Shown here: positions 41,486-50,962 of the stretch, piece by piece | Numbering within the stretch: position 1 is the first letter of the stretch | Layout of the letters: every line of letters starts with the position of its first letter | Program-made: the position numbers and the translations under genes | The notes under the pieces: generated by a model | The model's input: only the letters and a program-made list of their open reading frames with translations | Told to the model about the DNA's origin: nothing | Database searches by the model: none | Assembly (NCBI RefSeq): GCF_008369445.1 | Contig: NZ_VTWH01000003.1 | Span: 516,063 to 580,062, forward strand | DNA from: Aureimonas fodinaquatilis | GTDB taxonomy: Bacteria > Pseudomonadota > Alphaproteobacteria > Rhizobiales > Rhizobiaceae | Reading direction: 5' to 3' | Length of the DNA stretch: 64,000 nucleotides

Positions 41486-44197
41486 ATGTCAGGCAAGCCC
41501 GCACACAAAAATCAGTTTCTGCAGATGCATTCGGCGCGAGCCGACAACTGGCGCGAGGTCACAACGCTCGCCGATGCCTGGGCGGCCAAGCGTGGTGAGA
41601 GGGCGGCGCTGGAGGAGGCGCTGGCCGGGTTGGAGATTATCGAGGAATATAACGCCTATCCCGGCGCAAAACTGCTTGAAGCGCTGAAAGAGCGTATCGC
41701 CACGAACGACGCAGGTGGCTCGGCAAAGCTGGCCCGGCGCATATCGAACGGGCTTCTGACCCGCGCCTATAAGGGGCGCGCGGCTGAATGGGACGTCCAT
41801 GACGTGATGTCACCGGAGGAAGTGGTCGATGTCATGCCGCCCGCAACGGGTGAAACGAATGGCCGCCGCCCCTATTTTGAAGTCCTTTACGTTAACAGCC
41901 AGCCAGCCGCGCGGTGGCCCGCTCTGGCCGCTGAAATCCGCAGATTGCGCCGGCCGGAGGATGCTTTCATTTATGAGCCGGTTTTTGTCGGCTCTTTTGA
42001 AGATGCGATCTGCGCAGCCGCCTTGAACCCGGACATAGTTTCCGTTGTCCTTGCCGAAGGCTTCCCCTACCGCTCGCGCCATGACGCGCCGGTTCTGCGC
42101 ACAGTGCTGGACCCGCTGGGCGAAACGCAAAGCCCTGACATGTCCGCGCTTCACCTTTCGCGCGCGCTGAAGCGGATAAGGCCCGAACTTGACATTTACC
42201 TGCTGTCCGACCGCCAGGTTGAAAAAATAGCCGGTGACCGGGCAGCGGATGCCGTGCGGCGCATTTTCTACGCTGTCGAAGAGCCGCTGGAACTGCATCT
42301 CGCCATTCTGGAAGGCGTGCAGGCCCGCTTCGAAACACCGTTTTTCGACAATCTGAAGAAGTATGCGCGGCGGCCGATCGGCACGTTTCACGCTTTGCCC
42401 ATTGCTCGCGGCAAGTCTGTTTTCAAATCGGAGTGGATCCGCGACATGGGTGAGTTCTACGGACTCAACCTGTTTCTGGCGGAAAGCAGTGCGACGACGG
42501 GCGGACTTGATAGCCTGTTGGAGCCGACTGGCACCATCAAACGCTCCCAGGAGCTAGCCGCTCGCGCCTTCGGTGCTGACCACGTTTTCTTTGTCACCAA
42601 TGGCACATCCACATCCAACAAAATGGCGGTGCAGGCGCTTCTTGCGCCCGGTGATATCGCAATTGTGGACCGCAACTGCCACAAATCCCACCATTACGGC
42701 ATGGTCCTCACCGGTGCCCAACCATATTATGTCGAAGCCTTTCCGATGACGGAATACTCGATGTATGGCGCAGTGCCACTCGACACCATCAAGCGCGCTT
42801 TGCTGGCGCTGAAGGCGGAAGGGCGTCTTGATCGTCTGAAGCTGCTGGACCTGACCAACTGCACTTTTGACGGGCATATGTACAATGTCCGTCGCGTTAT
42901 GGAGGAATGCCTTGCCATCAAGCCGGACCTTATCTTTCTATGGGATGAGGCATGGTCCGGTTTTGCTCGCTTCTCGCCCTTCCTGCGTCCACGCACCGCC
43001 ATGGGGGCGGCGGCCGATCTTGAGGAATGGCTGCGCGACCCCGCTTCGATCAAGGCTTACGAAAAACAGCAGGAGGAGATCGGCAAGGACGCTTCCGACG
43101 ATGTGCTGCTTGCCACCCACCTGATCCCTGACCCGCGCCTTGTGCGTTTGCGTGTCTACCAGACCAATTCAACCCATAAATCTATGTCCGCGATCCGGCA
43201 GGGCTCGATGCTGCTCGTCAAGGATGTCGATTTCCACACTGTGGAAGCGCAATTCCATGAAGCCGTGTTCACGCATGCTTCAACCAGTCCTAACCAGCAG
43301 TTGATCGCCAGCCTGGACGTGGCGCGGCGGCAGATGGAACTAGATGGCTACGGGCTGGTGATGAACGCGATCGAGATTGCGCTGAAAATCCGGCAGGCCG
43401 TGAACGAGCACCCCCTGATTTCAAAATATTTTCGCGTCCTTGGTGCCGACGAAATGATACCCGCTGCCTACCGGCAGTCAGGATTTACAGATTACCTGAC
43501 GCCGGGCACCACCTGGGCCACAGCGGTCAAGGCCATGCGGGAGGATGAGTTCTATCTGGACCCCACCCGCATGACCCTTGTGTGCGGCACGGCCGGTTTC
43601 GATGGAACCCAGTTCAAGGGTCTTTTGGCTAACCAGTACAGTATCCAGATCAACAAAACATCGCGCAACAGCGTATTGCTGCAATCGAACATCAACAATA
43701 CGCGCAGCGATGTTGCGCATCTTGTCCGCGTGCTTGTTGAAATCTGCCATGGCATCGAAAAGCGTCTGGCCGATGGTGGCGAAGGTGAACGGACGGCATT
43801 TGCAGCCCGGGTTAAGTCACTGATGACCGACGTGCCCGACCTTCCAAATTTCAGTCACTTCCACGACGTGTACAGAGGCGATGCGGGAAAAACGACGCCT
43901 GAAGGCGATATGCGCACCGCGTTCTTCAACGCCTATGATGCCTCCATATGCGAATATGTGCCGCTGAACGGTGATGAATGCGACCGGCGGCTGCGTGAGG
44001 GTCCGGACATGGTTTCGGCCAACTTCGTCATCCCTTATCCACCGGGCTTTCCAATCATGGTGCCGGGCCAGGTGCTGACGCAGGAGACCATTGATTTCAT
44101 GCGCAAGCTGGATGTGAAAGAAATCCATGGCTACGAGAAAGCCAGAGGGCTGAAGCTGGTCAAACCCGACGCCGTTGCAGCCCGGGCAAAACGATAA
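41486..44197 (+). CDS. Orn/Lys/Arg decarboxylase family PLP enzyme
   Basis: 903 residues from the ATG at 41486, with GGGAG upstream. A poorly conserved 300-residue N-terminal part precedes the fold-type-I PLP domain: F-F-V-T-N-G-T-S-T-S-N-K near residue 371, L-W-D-E-A-W-S-G-F near 488, and Schiff-base Lys565 in N-S-T-H-K-S-M-S-A. The C-terminal domain follows. It belongs to the large decarboxylases related to ornithine, lysine and arginine enzymes used in acid resistance, but the substrate cannot be fixed from sequence. It lies 82 bases after aspT and 69 before the SulP gene, so a three-gene transcript is likely. Confidence 0.88.
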   Translation: MSGKPAHKNQFLQMHSARADNWREVTTLADAWAAKRGERAALEEALAGLEIIEEYNAYPGAKLLEALKERIATNDAGGSAKLARRISNGLLTRAYKGRAAEWDVHDVMSPEEVVDVMPPATGETNGRRPYFEVLYVNSQPAARWPALAAEIRRLRRPEDAFIYEPVFVGSFEDAICAAALNPDIVSVVLAEGFPYRSRHDAPVLRTVLDPLGETQSPDMSALHLSRALKRIRPELDIYLLSDRQVEKIAGDRAADAVRRIFYAVEEPLELHLAILEGVQARFETPFFDNLKKYARRPIGTFHALPIARGKSVFKSEWIRDMGEFYGLNLFLAESSATTGGLDSLLEPTGTIKRSQELAARAFGADHVFFVTNGTSTSNKMAVQALLAPGDIAIVDRNCHKSHHYGMVLTGAQPYYVEAFPMTEYSMYGAVPLDTIKRALLALKAEGRLDRLKLLDLTNCTFDGHMYNVRRVMEECLAIKPDLIFLWDEAWSGFARFSPFLRPRTAMGAAADLEEWLRDPASIKAYEKQQEEIGKDASDDVLLATHLIPDPRLVRLRVYQTNSTHKSMSAIRQGSMLLVKDVDFHTVEAQFHEAVFTHASTSPNQQLIASLDVARRQMELDGYGLVMNAIEIALKIRQAVNEHPLISKYFRVLGADEMIPAAYRQSGFTDYLTPGTTWATAVKAMREDEFYLDPTRMTLVCGTAGFDGTQFKGLLANQYSIQINKTSRNSVLLQSNINNTRSDVAHLVRVLVEICHGIEKRLADGGEGERTAFAARVKSLMTDVPDLPNFSHFHDVYRGDAGKTTPEGDMRTAFFNAYDASICEYVPLNGDECDRRLREGPDMVSANFVIPYPPGFPIMVPGQVLTQETIDFMRKLDVKEIHGYEKARGLKLVKPDAVAARAKR

Positions 44198-44266
44198 CGG
44201 GCAAGCGCGGCCTGTGGCTGCGCGCCATCAACCGCAGCGGCCACGACATTCAAGAGAAAGAACACC

Positions 44267-45961
44267 ATGCGCTGGTCGCCACGCGCCATCCAAGGCATTA
44301 CGCCGTCAATCGGCACACTGCGCCCGGACCTTATTGCGGGTCTGACGGCGGCCGCGGTCGTGCTGCCCAAAGCCATGGCCTATGCGACGGTTGCCGGTTT
44401 GCCGGTCAGTGTCGGCTTGTATACGGCGTTCGTGCCGATGATCATCTATGCATTTCTGGGGACTTCGCGGGTCCTGAGTGTCAGCTCGACGACCACCCTT
44501 GCAATTTTGACGGCAACGGAACTTTCGCTGGCCGTACCGGATGGTGACGCTGGAAGATTGATCACCGCCACAGCCACATTGACAGTATTGACCGGGCTTC
44601 TGCTGATCGCCGCCTCGGCATTGCGGCTGGGTTTTGTCGCAAATTTCATTTCCACACCGGTCCTGACAGGCTTCAAGGCCGGCATAGGGCTGGTCATAGT
44701 GTTTGACCAACTGCCGAAATTGCTGGGTGTCCATATCGTCAAGGAAGGCTTTTTCCGGGATATACTGGCACTTTTCCAACACCTTCCCGACACTTCGGGT
44801 GTAACACTTGCCGTAGGCGGAACGGCTCTTGTCCTGTTGGTCTTCATGGAGCGGCTGTGGCCGCACTCGCCCGCGCCGCTGGCAGTGGTTGGCGCCGGCA
44901 TTCTGGCCTCGTGGTCTTTCGGCCTGACCTCGCAAGGCGTCGCCGTCGTTGGTCATATTCCTCAAGCGCTGCCGTCGCTTACATTGCCCGATATCGATCT
45001 GGCAAGGCAATTGCTTCCCGGCGCAATTGGTATTGCTCTTATGAGCTTCACCGAAACGATTGCCGCCGGGCGCGCCTTTGCCAAGCAGGCTGAGCCGCCA
45101 ATCCGGCCAAACCGTGAACTTGTGGCGACCGGGGCTGCAAATCTTTTCGGAGGCTTTTTCGGAGCGATGCCCTCCGGCGGCGGAACTTCGCAATCTGCAG
45201 TGGTTCGCGCCGTTGGCGGACAAACGCAGAAAGCTTCCATGGTCACCGCGGCGGTTTCCGCGGCAACCATGCTGGCTCTGGCACCCTTGCTCAGTCTTCT
45301 GCCGCAAGCCGTGCTCGCCGCAATTGTGATCGTTTATTCAGTCGGCCTGATCCAGCCGCGCGAGTTTCTGCATATCCGCAGGGTTCGCAGAATGGAATTT
45401 CGATGGGCGCTGGCTGCCTTTCTCGGCGTGCTTGTGTTCGGCACGCTGCAGGGAATTGTCGTTGCCATCATCCTGTCCCTGATCGGACTGTCCAGTCAGG
45501 CGGCGAACCCGCGCATCCATGTGATAGGCCGAAAACGCGGAGAGGATGTTCTGCGTCCGGCCTCGCCCAGGCACCCCGATGACGAGACCTTCGAAGGATT
45601 GCTGATCCTGCGGCCGGAGGGAAGGCTCTTTTTCGTCAATGTGCAGCACGTTGCCGATGGAATTCGCGCACGGGTACTTCAGGCAAGGCCGCGCGTTCTT
45701 ATGCTCGACCTGAGCAGGGTTTTCGATATCGAATATTCAGCGCTGCAGATGATGGTGGAGAGCGAACGAAATCTTGCGGCGCAAGGGGTTGTGCTCTGGC
45801 TGGCCGGGCTTAATCCTGACGTCCTCGACTATGTGCGCGCATCGGGATTTGCAGAGCGGCTCGGTGCTAACCGCATGTTTGCAACGGCTCAATCGGGAAT
45901 CCGCCACTATCAGGACGTTGTCGCAAACATGGCGGATCCACCGATGAACTGGCGGCACTGA
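44267..45961 (+). CDS. SulP family anion transporter with STAS domain
   Basis: 564 residues. About 12-14 membrane segments occupy residues 20-415, with the SulP markers D-L-I-A-G-L-T-A-A-A-V-V-L-P-K-A-M-A-Y-A and G-L-Y-T-A-F-V-P. The S-F-T-E-T-I-A-A-G-R-A-F-A loop and a G-G-F-F-G-A-M-P-S-G-G-G-T-S-Q-S-A stretch also fit. A cytoplasmic STAS domain ends the protein (about 440-550, V-L-M-L-D-L-S-R-V-F-D-I-E-Y-S-A). Family substrates are sulfate, bicarbonate or dicarboxylates; context next to decarboxylases makes bicarbonate an attractive guess only. Convergent with asdA, 41 bases apart. Confidence 0.92.
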   Translation: MRWSPRAIQGITPSIGTLRPDLIAGLTAAAVVLPKAMAYATVAGLPVSVGLYTAFVPMIIYAFLGTSRVLSVSSTTTLAILTATELSLAVPDGDAGRLITATATLTVLTGLLLIAASALRLGFVANFISTPVLTGFKAGIGLVIVFDQLPKLLGVHIVKEGFFRDILALFQHLPDTSGVTLAVGGTALVLLVFMERLWPHSPAPLAVVGAGILASWSFGLTSQGVAVVGHIPQALPSLTLPDIDLARQLLPGAIGIALMSFTETIAAGRAFAKQAEPPIRPNRELVATGAANLFGGFFGAMPSGGGTSQSAVVRAVGGQTQKASMVTAAVSAATMLALAPLLSLLPQAVLAAIVIVYSVGLIQPREFLHIRRVRRMEFRWALAAFLGVLVFGTLQGIVVAIILSLIGLSSQAANPRIHVIGRKRGEDVLRPASPRHPDDETFEGLLILRPEGRLFFVNVQHVADGIRARVLQARPRVLMLDLSRVFDIEYSALQMMVESERNLAAQGVVLWLAGLNPDVLDYVRASGFAERLGANRMFATAQSGIRHYQDVVANMADPPMNWRH

Positions 45962-46002
45962 CCGGGTGGCCAATGCTGCCGCAGTTGGAAAGCCGGCCTG
46001 TT

Positions 46003-47628
46003 CTAGGGTTGCGCCAGATCCCCCTTGGAAGCACGATAGGCCTGAAGATAGCCCCGTGCGACGGAGCGAATGGCCCGGCCGATAGAGTCGTAAGCATCAT
46101 CCGGCAGGTTGGCAAAGGATACGCGCACAGACCAGCCTGGCGCCTCGAAGCCAGATCCGTTCAAAACAACAACCCCGTGGTCTTCAGCAAGTTTGAAGGC
46201 AATGTCCAGCGGATGTATGTTTTCCTTCACCCAGTCGGTCACTTCGTCGCCCACATATTTTCGCGCCCAGTATTCGTAGTCGATAATGCCGTAATACCTG
46301 TCGAAATACGGCCGGGCAGCAAACTCGATTCCCATTCCATTCATCAGCTTGTCGAAACGACGTTGGCAGATGGCCATGCAGGCTTTCTGATAAGTTCTGT
46401 CCTCGTCCATCATCTCAACCAGGCCGAACAGCGACATCATCGCCTGCTGCGGCAAAGACAGGCCCGCCGTGTGGTTGAGCGCCACGTCGCGGCTGTCGGC
46501 TACAATCCGGTCGATAAATTTGAGAGTGCGCGGGTTGGGGGTCAGTGCCTTGTAGCGCGCGTCCAGCAGCTTCTGCGTCGACTCGGGCAGAGCCTGGATC
46601 ATCTTGTCGAAGATGTTGTCCTGCGCAACGGCAACAACGCCGAGGCGCCACCCGGTGCAGCCGAAATATTTCGAGTAGGAATAAACCCCGATGGTGTTGT
46701 GTGGCAAATGACCCATCACAGACTCGAAATTCGGCACGAAGGTGCCGTAGACGTCATCCGTCAAGATCATCAGGTCAGGCCGTTTGGACGTGACGAAATT
46801 GATGAGCCGATCCATGCTTTCCCGATCGATCGCAACGGCTGACGGGTTTCCAGGATTAACAATAAACAGCGCCTTCACCGACTTGTTCTCAAGCGGTTTC
46901 AGGTCTTCATCCGTTAACTGAAAGCGGTCTTCCGCCTCTGCTGAAATGTGGATCTGCTTCAGCGCATAATCTTCAAGATGCGGCATTTCCACATAAGGGG
47001 TGAAGATAGGGGTAACGAGCGCGATCGTGTCGCCCGAATTGAGAAGGCGGGCGTTCTTCAACGCCTTGAATATATAGCACATGGCGGCTGTGCCACCTTC
47101 GACCGGGTAAAGGTCAAACTTGGCGCTTGGGCGGTGACCCGCACACATTGCCCACATCAGGTATTCGTGTGTGATTGCCTCGTTGTGCACAAGTGCGCGA
47201 TCGGGAACCGGATAGTGGTCACCGATAATGGAGTCCGTGAGTTCATTGACGAATTTGTCCGGGTCAAACGCGAATTTTTTGATTGCAAAATCCACCGTGG
47301 CTTCCAGCGTCTCGGCACCGGGTGTATCCGGATCGCCCTTTCGCTTTTCGACCCACGCTTTCAGACGTTTATAGCAGCCTTCAACCGGTGGCATTCCCGC
47401 GAGGCCGGCTTCCTCTTCGAAAAGAACACGTTTTGACTCGGTCAGAGCGAATTGACCAAGCAGAAAGAAAGCTTCACGCGCTTTGGTTGCTATCCAGTTT
47501 GGATTGCCGCGCCCGGCATTGAGATATGCACGCCCCGCCTTGTCGGTCTGGGCCAGCCTGATGAGCTCGTCCTTGATCTCGAACGGGCTGAGATCCACAA
47601 AATTTGCATAAATTCCTGCGTCTCGCAT
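46003..47628 (-). CDS. asdA: Aspartate 4-decarboxylase (bifunctional with aspartate aminotransferase)
   Basis: 541 residues from the ATG at 47628 (MRDAGIYANFVDLSPF) with a strong GGAGG upstream. A fold-type-I PLP enzyme, larger than normal aspartate aminotransferases. Markers are N-A-G-R-G-N-P-N-W near residue 37, V-N-P-G-N-P-S-A-V, D-D-V-Y-G-T-F-V, and the PLP lysine K320 in Y-S-Y-S-K-Y-F-G-C-T-G-W-R-L-G. AsdA turns L-aspartate into L-alanine and CO2, consuming a proton in the cytoplasm. With AspT, 4.6 kb away and on the other strand, this gives the known decarboxylation-driven proton-motive cycle. Confidence 0.94.
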   Translation of the reverse strand: MRDAGIYANFVDLSPFEIKDELIRLAQTDKAGRAYLNAGRGNPNWIATKAREAFFLLGQFALTESKRVLFEEEAGLAGMPPVEGCYKRLKAWVEKRKGDPDTPGAETLEATVDFAIKKFAFDPDKFVNELTDSIIGDHYPVPDRALVHNEAITHEYLMWAMCAGHRPSAKFDLYPVEGGTAAMCYIFKALKNARLLNSGDTIALVTPIFTPYVEMPHLEDYALKQIHISAEAEDRFQLTDEDLKPLENKSVKALFIVNPGNPSAVAIDRESMDRLINFVTSKRPDLMILTDDVYGTFVPNFESVMGHLPHNTIGVYSYSKYFGCTGWRLGVVAVAQDNIFDKMIQALPESTQKLLDARYKALTPNPRTLKFIDRIVADSRDVALNHTAGLSLPQQAMMSLFGLVEMMDEDRTYQKACMAICQRRFDKLMNGMGIEFAARPYFDRYYGIIDYEYWARKYVGDEVTDWVKENIHPLDIAFKLAEDHGVVVLNGSGFEAPGWSVRVSFANLPDDAYDSIGRAIRSVARGYLQAYRASKGDLAQP

Positions 47629-47899
47629 CTCGCTTTCCTCCAATTTGCGCACCCTTGCCAAGCTGGCGATCGCACAGGTGGGCTTAGATTTTGGGTTGTG
47701 GAGATTTTATGAAAAGCAAAAGCTGCTTGATAGAGAGATGCCCTGTTTGAAGGGGTAGCATACGGAATGTTACGCTTGCCTGGACACGTAACAAAAGCGG
47801 GAAACTCCGCAAGGAAAGACCCCGGGATTGTCATCAAATCCGTGCCGACTTTCAAAGGCGGATCATTTTTTCCTCCACACTGCAAACTGAAGGCAAGAC

Positions 47900-48205
47900 C
47901 TATTGTTGCTTGTCATGCCAGCCACTGATGTTGATGACCTTTGTCTGGGTCAGCAGCCGCTCAATCTCCGTGGAGAGTGTATCAACCATTTCCTTGAACT
48001 CACGCCGCCGGGCTTCCCGGATGCCGACCTGCAGGCGATCTACGGCAAGCAGCGCCTGTTCCGCACACGCAAGGTCATCGCAGATTGTCCGGAAATTCTC
48101 GTTGCGCATGATGAGGTCACGAATTTGCGGCGCATGCGTGGGGAACCGCCGGAGGGCCGAGGCCAGGCCTTCATCATTCAAATCTGATCCGCTTCGTTGC
48201 GTCAT
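47900..48205 (-). CDS. Small helical hypothetical protein
   Basis: 101 residues from the ATG at 48205 (MTQRSGSDLNDEGLAS), which has GAGAGG upstream; the open frame extends further but without protein-like character. The sequence is almost entirely charged helix (for example R-E-A-R-R-R-E-F-K-E-M and L-S-T-E-I-E-R-L-L), suggesting a coiled-coil or helical bundle. No motif is recognised. It lies upstream of asdA on the same strand (271 bases) and divergent from ppk2. Confidence 0.62.
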   Translation of the reverse strand: MTQRSGSDLNDEGLASALRRFPTHAPQIRDLIMRNENFRTICDDLACAEQALLAVDRLQVGIREARRREFKEMVDTLSTEIERLLTQTKVINISGWHDKQQ

Positions 48206-48481
48206 GGAAAGCCTCTCGTCGGGGGATATGGGCCATCTCGACAGACACTCAGAATAGTGCCTCCGTGAAAACGCGTGACGTAATATACTTGAGACTACGC
48301 GCGTGCTCGCATCATTCGGCCATGACTTCAGTGGTTTCAGGAGGCAGAAATTGGCCGGGGGCAAGACCTCACAGGCGTCAATCATGCTCAGGAATTCAAT
48401 AGAACCTACACGATGCTACGGTTTCCCGATTTCAAAAACCTTTAGGATCAAGCATCGAATGAAGATTGAGGAGATGCGGCA

Positions 48482-49306
48482 ATGGGAAGGAAGCATGGAA
48501 AAGCTGAAGCTGCGCCTGCCGAAGAACGCAGCGATGACAAGGTTAACGATTACAGCGGGCAAATGGAGAAGCTCGCTGTGGAGCTTGCCCATCTGCAGGC
48601 CTGGGTCAAAAAGTCGGGCGCCCGTATCGTCCTGATTTTTGAAGGGCGTGATGCAGCAGGCAAGGGCGGCATCATCAAACGCCTGACCGAGCGGGTCAGC
48701 CCCCGCGTCTTTCGCATTGCCGCATTGCCGGCACCAAGCGATCGCGAGAAAACCCAGATGTACATGCAGCGCTATATCGCCAAACTGCCAGCCGGCGGCG
48801 AAGTCGTGATCTTTGATCGAAGCTGGTACAATCGAGGCGGTGTCGATCGGGTCATGGGCTTCTGCAGCGAGAAGGCGGCACGGCGCTTTCTGGAACTTGC
48901 TCCACGCTTTGAGGCGACAATTGTTGAAAGCGGGACGATCCTTCTCAAATATTTCCTGACGGTCAGCGAGGACGAACAGGAGCGCCGCTTCCGCCGCCGC
49001 ATTGATGATCCCGTGCGCCAGTGGAAACTGAGCCCCATGGATGTCGAATCCTACCGGAAATGGTGGGACTATTCGCTCGCCTATGACGAGATGCTGCGCA
49101 TGACGGACAGTGAACACGCCCCGTGGTGGATTGTGCCTTCCGATGACAAGAAGCGGGCGCGCATCAACTGCATCTCCCACATTCTTCAGTCCATCCCCTA
49201 CGAGCGGGTGAAATTCGACCCACCCAACCTGGGAAAGCGGCAAAAGCGTCCGAGCGATTATATTGAAGACACCAGCCCGCGGCGTGTTGTGCCGAAAGTC
49301 GCCTGA
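48482..49306 (+). CDS. ppk2: Polyphosphate kinase 2 family protein
   Basis: 274 residues, one PPK2 domain. Walker A G-R-D-A-A-G-K-G-G is at residues 55-63, the D-R-S-W-Y-N-R motif at 112-118, then V-D-R-V-M-G-F-C, and the lid region with R-R-I-D-D-P-V-R-Q-W-K-L-S. These enzymes use polyphosphate to phosphorylate nucleoside mono- or diphosphates. The K-x-x-x-S-P-M-D stretch suits a class I (NDP) enzyme, but the class is uncertain. The N-terminal 30 residues are extra and charged. An ATP-regenerating role under stress fits its neighbours. Confidence 0.93.
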   Translation: MGRKHGKAEAAPAEERSDDKVNDYSGQMEKLAVELAHLQAWVKKSGARIVLIFEGRDAAGKGGIIKRLTERVSPRVFRIAALPAPSDREKTQMYMQRYIAKLPAGGEVVIFDRSWYNRGGVDRVMGFCSEKAARRFLELAPRFEATIVESGTILLKYFLTVSEDEQERRFRRRIDDPVRQWKLSPMDVESYRKWWDYSLAYDEMLRMTDSEHAPWWIVPSDDKKRARINCISHILQSIPYERVKFDPPNLGKRQKRPSDYIEDTSPRRVVPKVA

Positions 49307-49560
49307 TCGGGGGGGCTGCCAGCGCGAGCGCCCCCTGACCTTGACCAGACAAAACAGCGGCGCTGACGGGATTGCATATATTTTTCAGCAGCACACTGTT
49401 CTTGAAGGGATTGAAGGCGCAGGATGCAAAATCAGTTTGTTCTGAGATTATTCTCTGTTTCCGTTTCCGGGCATGGTCCTGGAAACATCTTCGGGCATTT
49501 GTCGGCAACTTCTTCACAGACGCGCCATCCGTGGCGCTGGCGAGCATGAGGATTGATGTG

Positions 49561-50940
49561 ATGCGATTGCACGGCCTTTCACCATTTATGCGCGTCTTGA
49601 GTATCCTCGTGGCTGTTGCTTCTGGCCTGGGGATCAATGCCACGGTCCGGGCACAGCAGACCACACCGGTTGCTGCGGCCGGCAATCAGGAGGATGCAGC
49701 GCCGGACCTTCTGACAGCGGATGAACTTGCAGTGCTGGTGGCGCGCATCACGCTTTATCCAGACGAACTGGTGGCGCTGATATCTTCCGCTTCTGTCTAC
49801 CCTTTGCAAATCATTGAAGCGGAGAGGTTTCTGGAGCAGAAGAAAACCAACGCGGATCTGGTGCCCAAGGACAATTGGGACGACAGCGTGATTTCGCTGC
49901 TCAACTATCCTGACATTGTAAAAATGATGAGCGACGATCTCGATTGGACGCAGGCGCTTGGAAGCGCACTTGCCTATCAGCAGAAAGACGTGCTGATGGC
50001 CATTCAGGATCTGCGCGACAAGGCCGTGGCGAACGGCATCATCAAAACCGATGACAAGCTGAAAGTGGAAACCGAGGGAGAGGCGGTGGTGATCCGGCCA
50101 GTCGACCCGGAAAAAATCTACGTGCCGAAATACGAGCCGGAGATGCTTTATCAACCCGGCTACGTTCAGGCGCCTATCGGTTACTACAGCGAACCCTATC
50201 CAAGCTATTACTATCCTTCCGCGCCGTATTTCGCAGCCGCCATAACCGGCGCTGCCATATGGGCGGCCGCCGTCGACTGGGACGACTGGGGCGTATGGGG
50301 CGGCCGCTGGCACGGCGATGTCGATGTGGATTGCGACAGATGCTTCAACAACATCGACATCAACCGCGACAAATTCAAAATGGGCGATGTCGACTGGAAG
50401 AACATTGACCGCTCGAAGATCAGGTTGGACAAGAACCAGCTTGCCAATATCGACCGCGGCCAGTTCAAGAACGAGTTCAAGGCGAGCCGTGGCAACAATC
50501 TGGCCACACGGGCCAGGGAGGCTCTGCCCAATGGTGGCAACAGGGTTTCCAACAGGCCGCAGATATCAATTGACGATGTGCGCAAGAGCAAGGCCGCAGC
50601 CAGGCAGACCCGCCCCGAGCGCGAACGGGCGGCAAGTGTCAATCGCGGTGATGTCAGCAAGGCGGTCGCCAACCGGCCGGCGGCAGCCAACAGGAAAATT
50701 TCCAATGCCCCAAAGAACGTCAATCGAAAGGTAACCCGGCCAAAGCCCGGCGGTCAGGTGATGAAACCCGGCAATCGCTCCGCGATTGGCAATGTCGGCA
50801 ACAAGCGGCAGATTCAGATGTCGTCCAGCCGCGGCCGTCAGTCGATGCATGGCGGCGGACATCGCCGGCCGCAATCCATGGGCAGCCACCGGGGCGGTGG
50901 CGGGCGGGCTATGCCGCATGGCGGCGGTCGTCGTCGTTAA
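49561..50940 (+). CDS. DUF3300 family secreted protein with basic low-complexity tail
   Basis: About 459 residues from the ATG at 49561, which has GAGGA upstream; ATG 49546 is an alternative. A signal peptide ends near residue 33 (V-R-A-Q-Q). The DUF3300 domain spans about 45-200: L-L-T-A-D-E-L-A-V-L-V-A-R-I-T-L-Y-P-D-E-L, A-E-R-F-L-E-Q-K, D-D-S-V-I-S-L-L-N-Y-P-D-I-V and D-D-L-D-W-T-Q-A-L-G. A Tyr/Pro-rich and Trp/Asp-rich linker follows, then 200 residues rich in Asn, Arg, Gly and His, ending G-G-G-R-R-R. The function is unknown. DUF3300 and DUF2950 genes are often adjacent. Confidence 0.88.
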   Translation: MRLHGLSPFMRVLSILVAVASGLGINATVRAQQTTPVAAAGNQEDAAPDLLTADELAVLVARITLYPDELVALISSASVYPLQIIEAERFLEQKKTNADLVPKDNWDDSVISLLNYPDIVKMMSDDLDWTQALGSALAYQQKDVLMAIQDLRDKAVANGIIKTDDKLKVETEGEAVVIRPVDPEKIYVPKYEPEMLYQPGYVQAPIGYYSEPYPSYYYPSAPYFAAAITGAAIWAAAVDWDDWGVWGGRWHGDVDVDCDRCFNNIDINRDKFKMGDVDWKNIDRSKIRLDKNQLANIDRGQFKNEFKASRGNNLATRAREALPNGGNRVSNRPQISIDDVRKSKAAARQTRPERERAASVNRGDVSKAVANRPAAANRKISNAPKNVNRKVTRPKPGGQVMKPGNRSAIGNVGNKRQIQMSSSRGRQSMHGGGHRRPQSMGSHRGGGGRAMPHGGGRRR

Positions 50941-50962
50941 CAGCTTCGATAAGGAACGGGCG

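Noticed and set aside
47860..47880. GGAGG followed by a four-codon frame (M-I-R-L-stop) on the minus strand before asdA
   Set aside because: Could be a leader peptide, but nothing nearby forms a convincing attenuator, so it was not reported as a feature.
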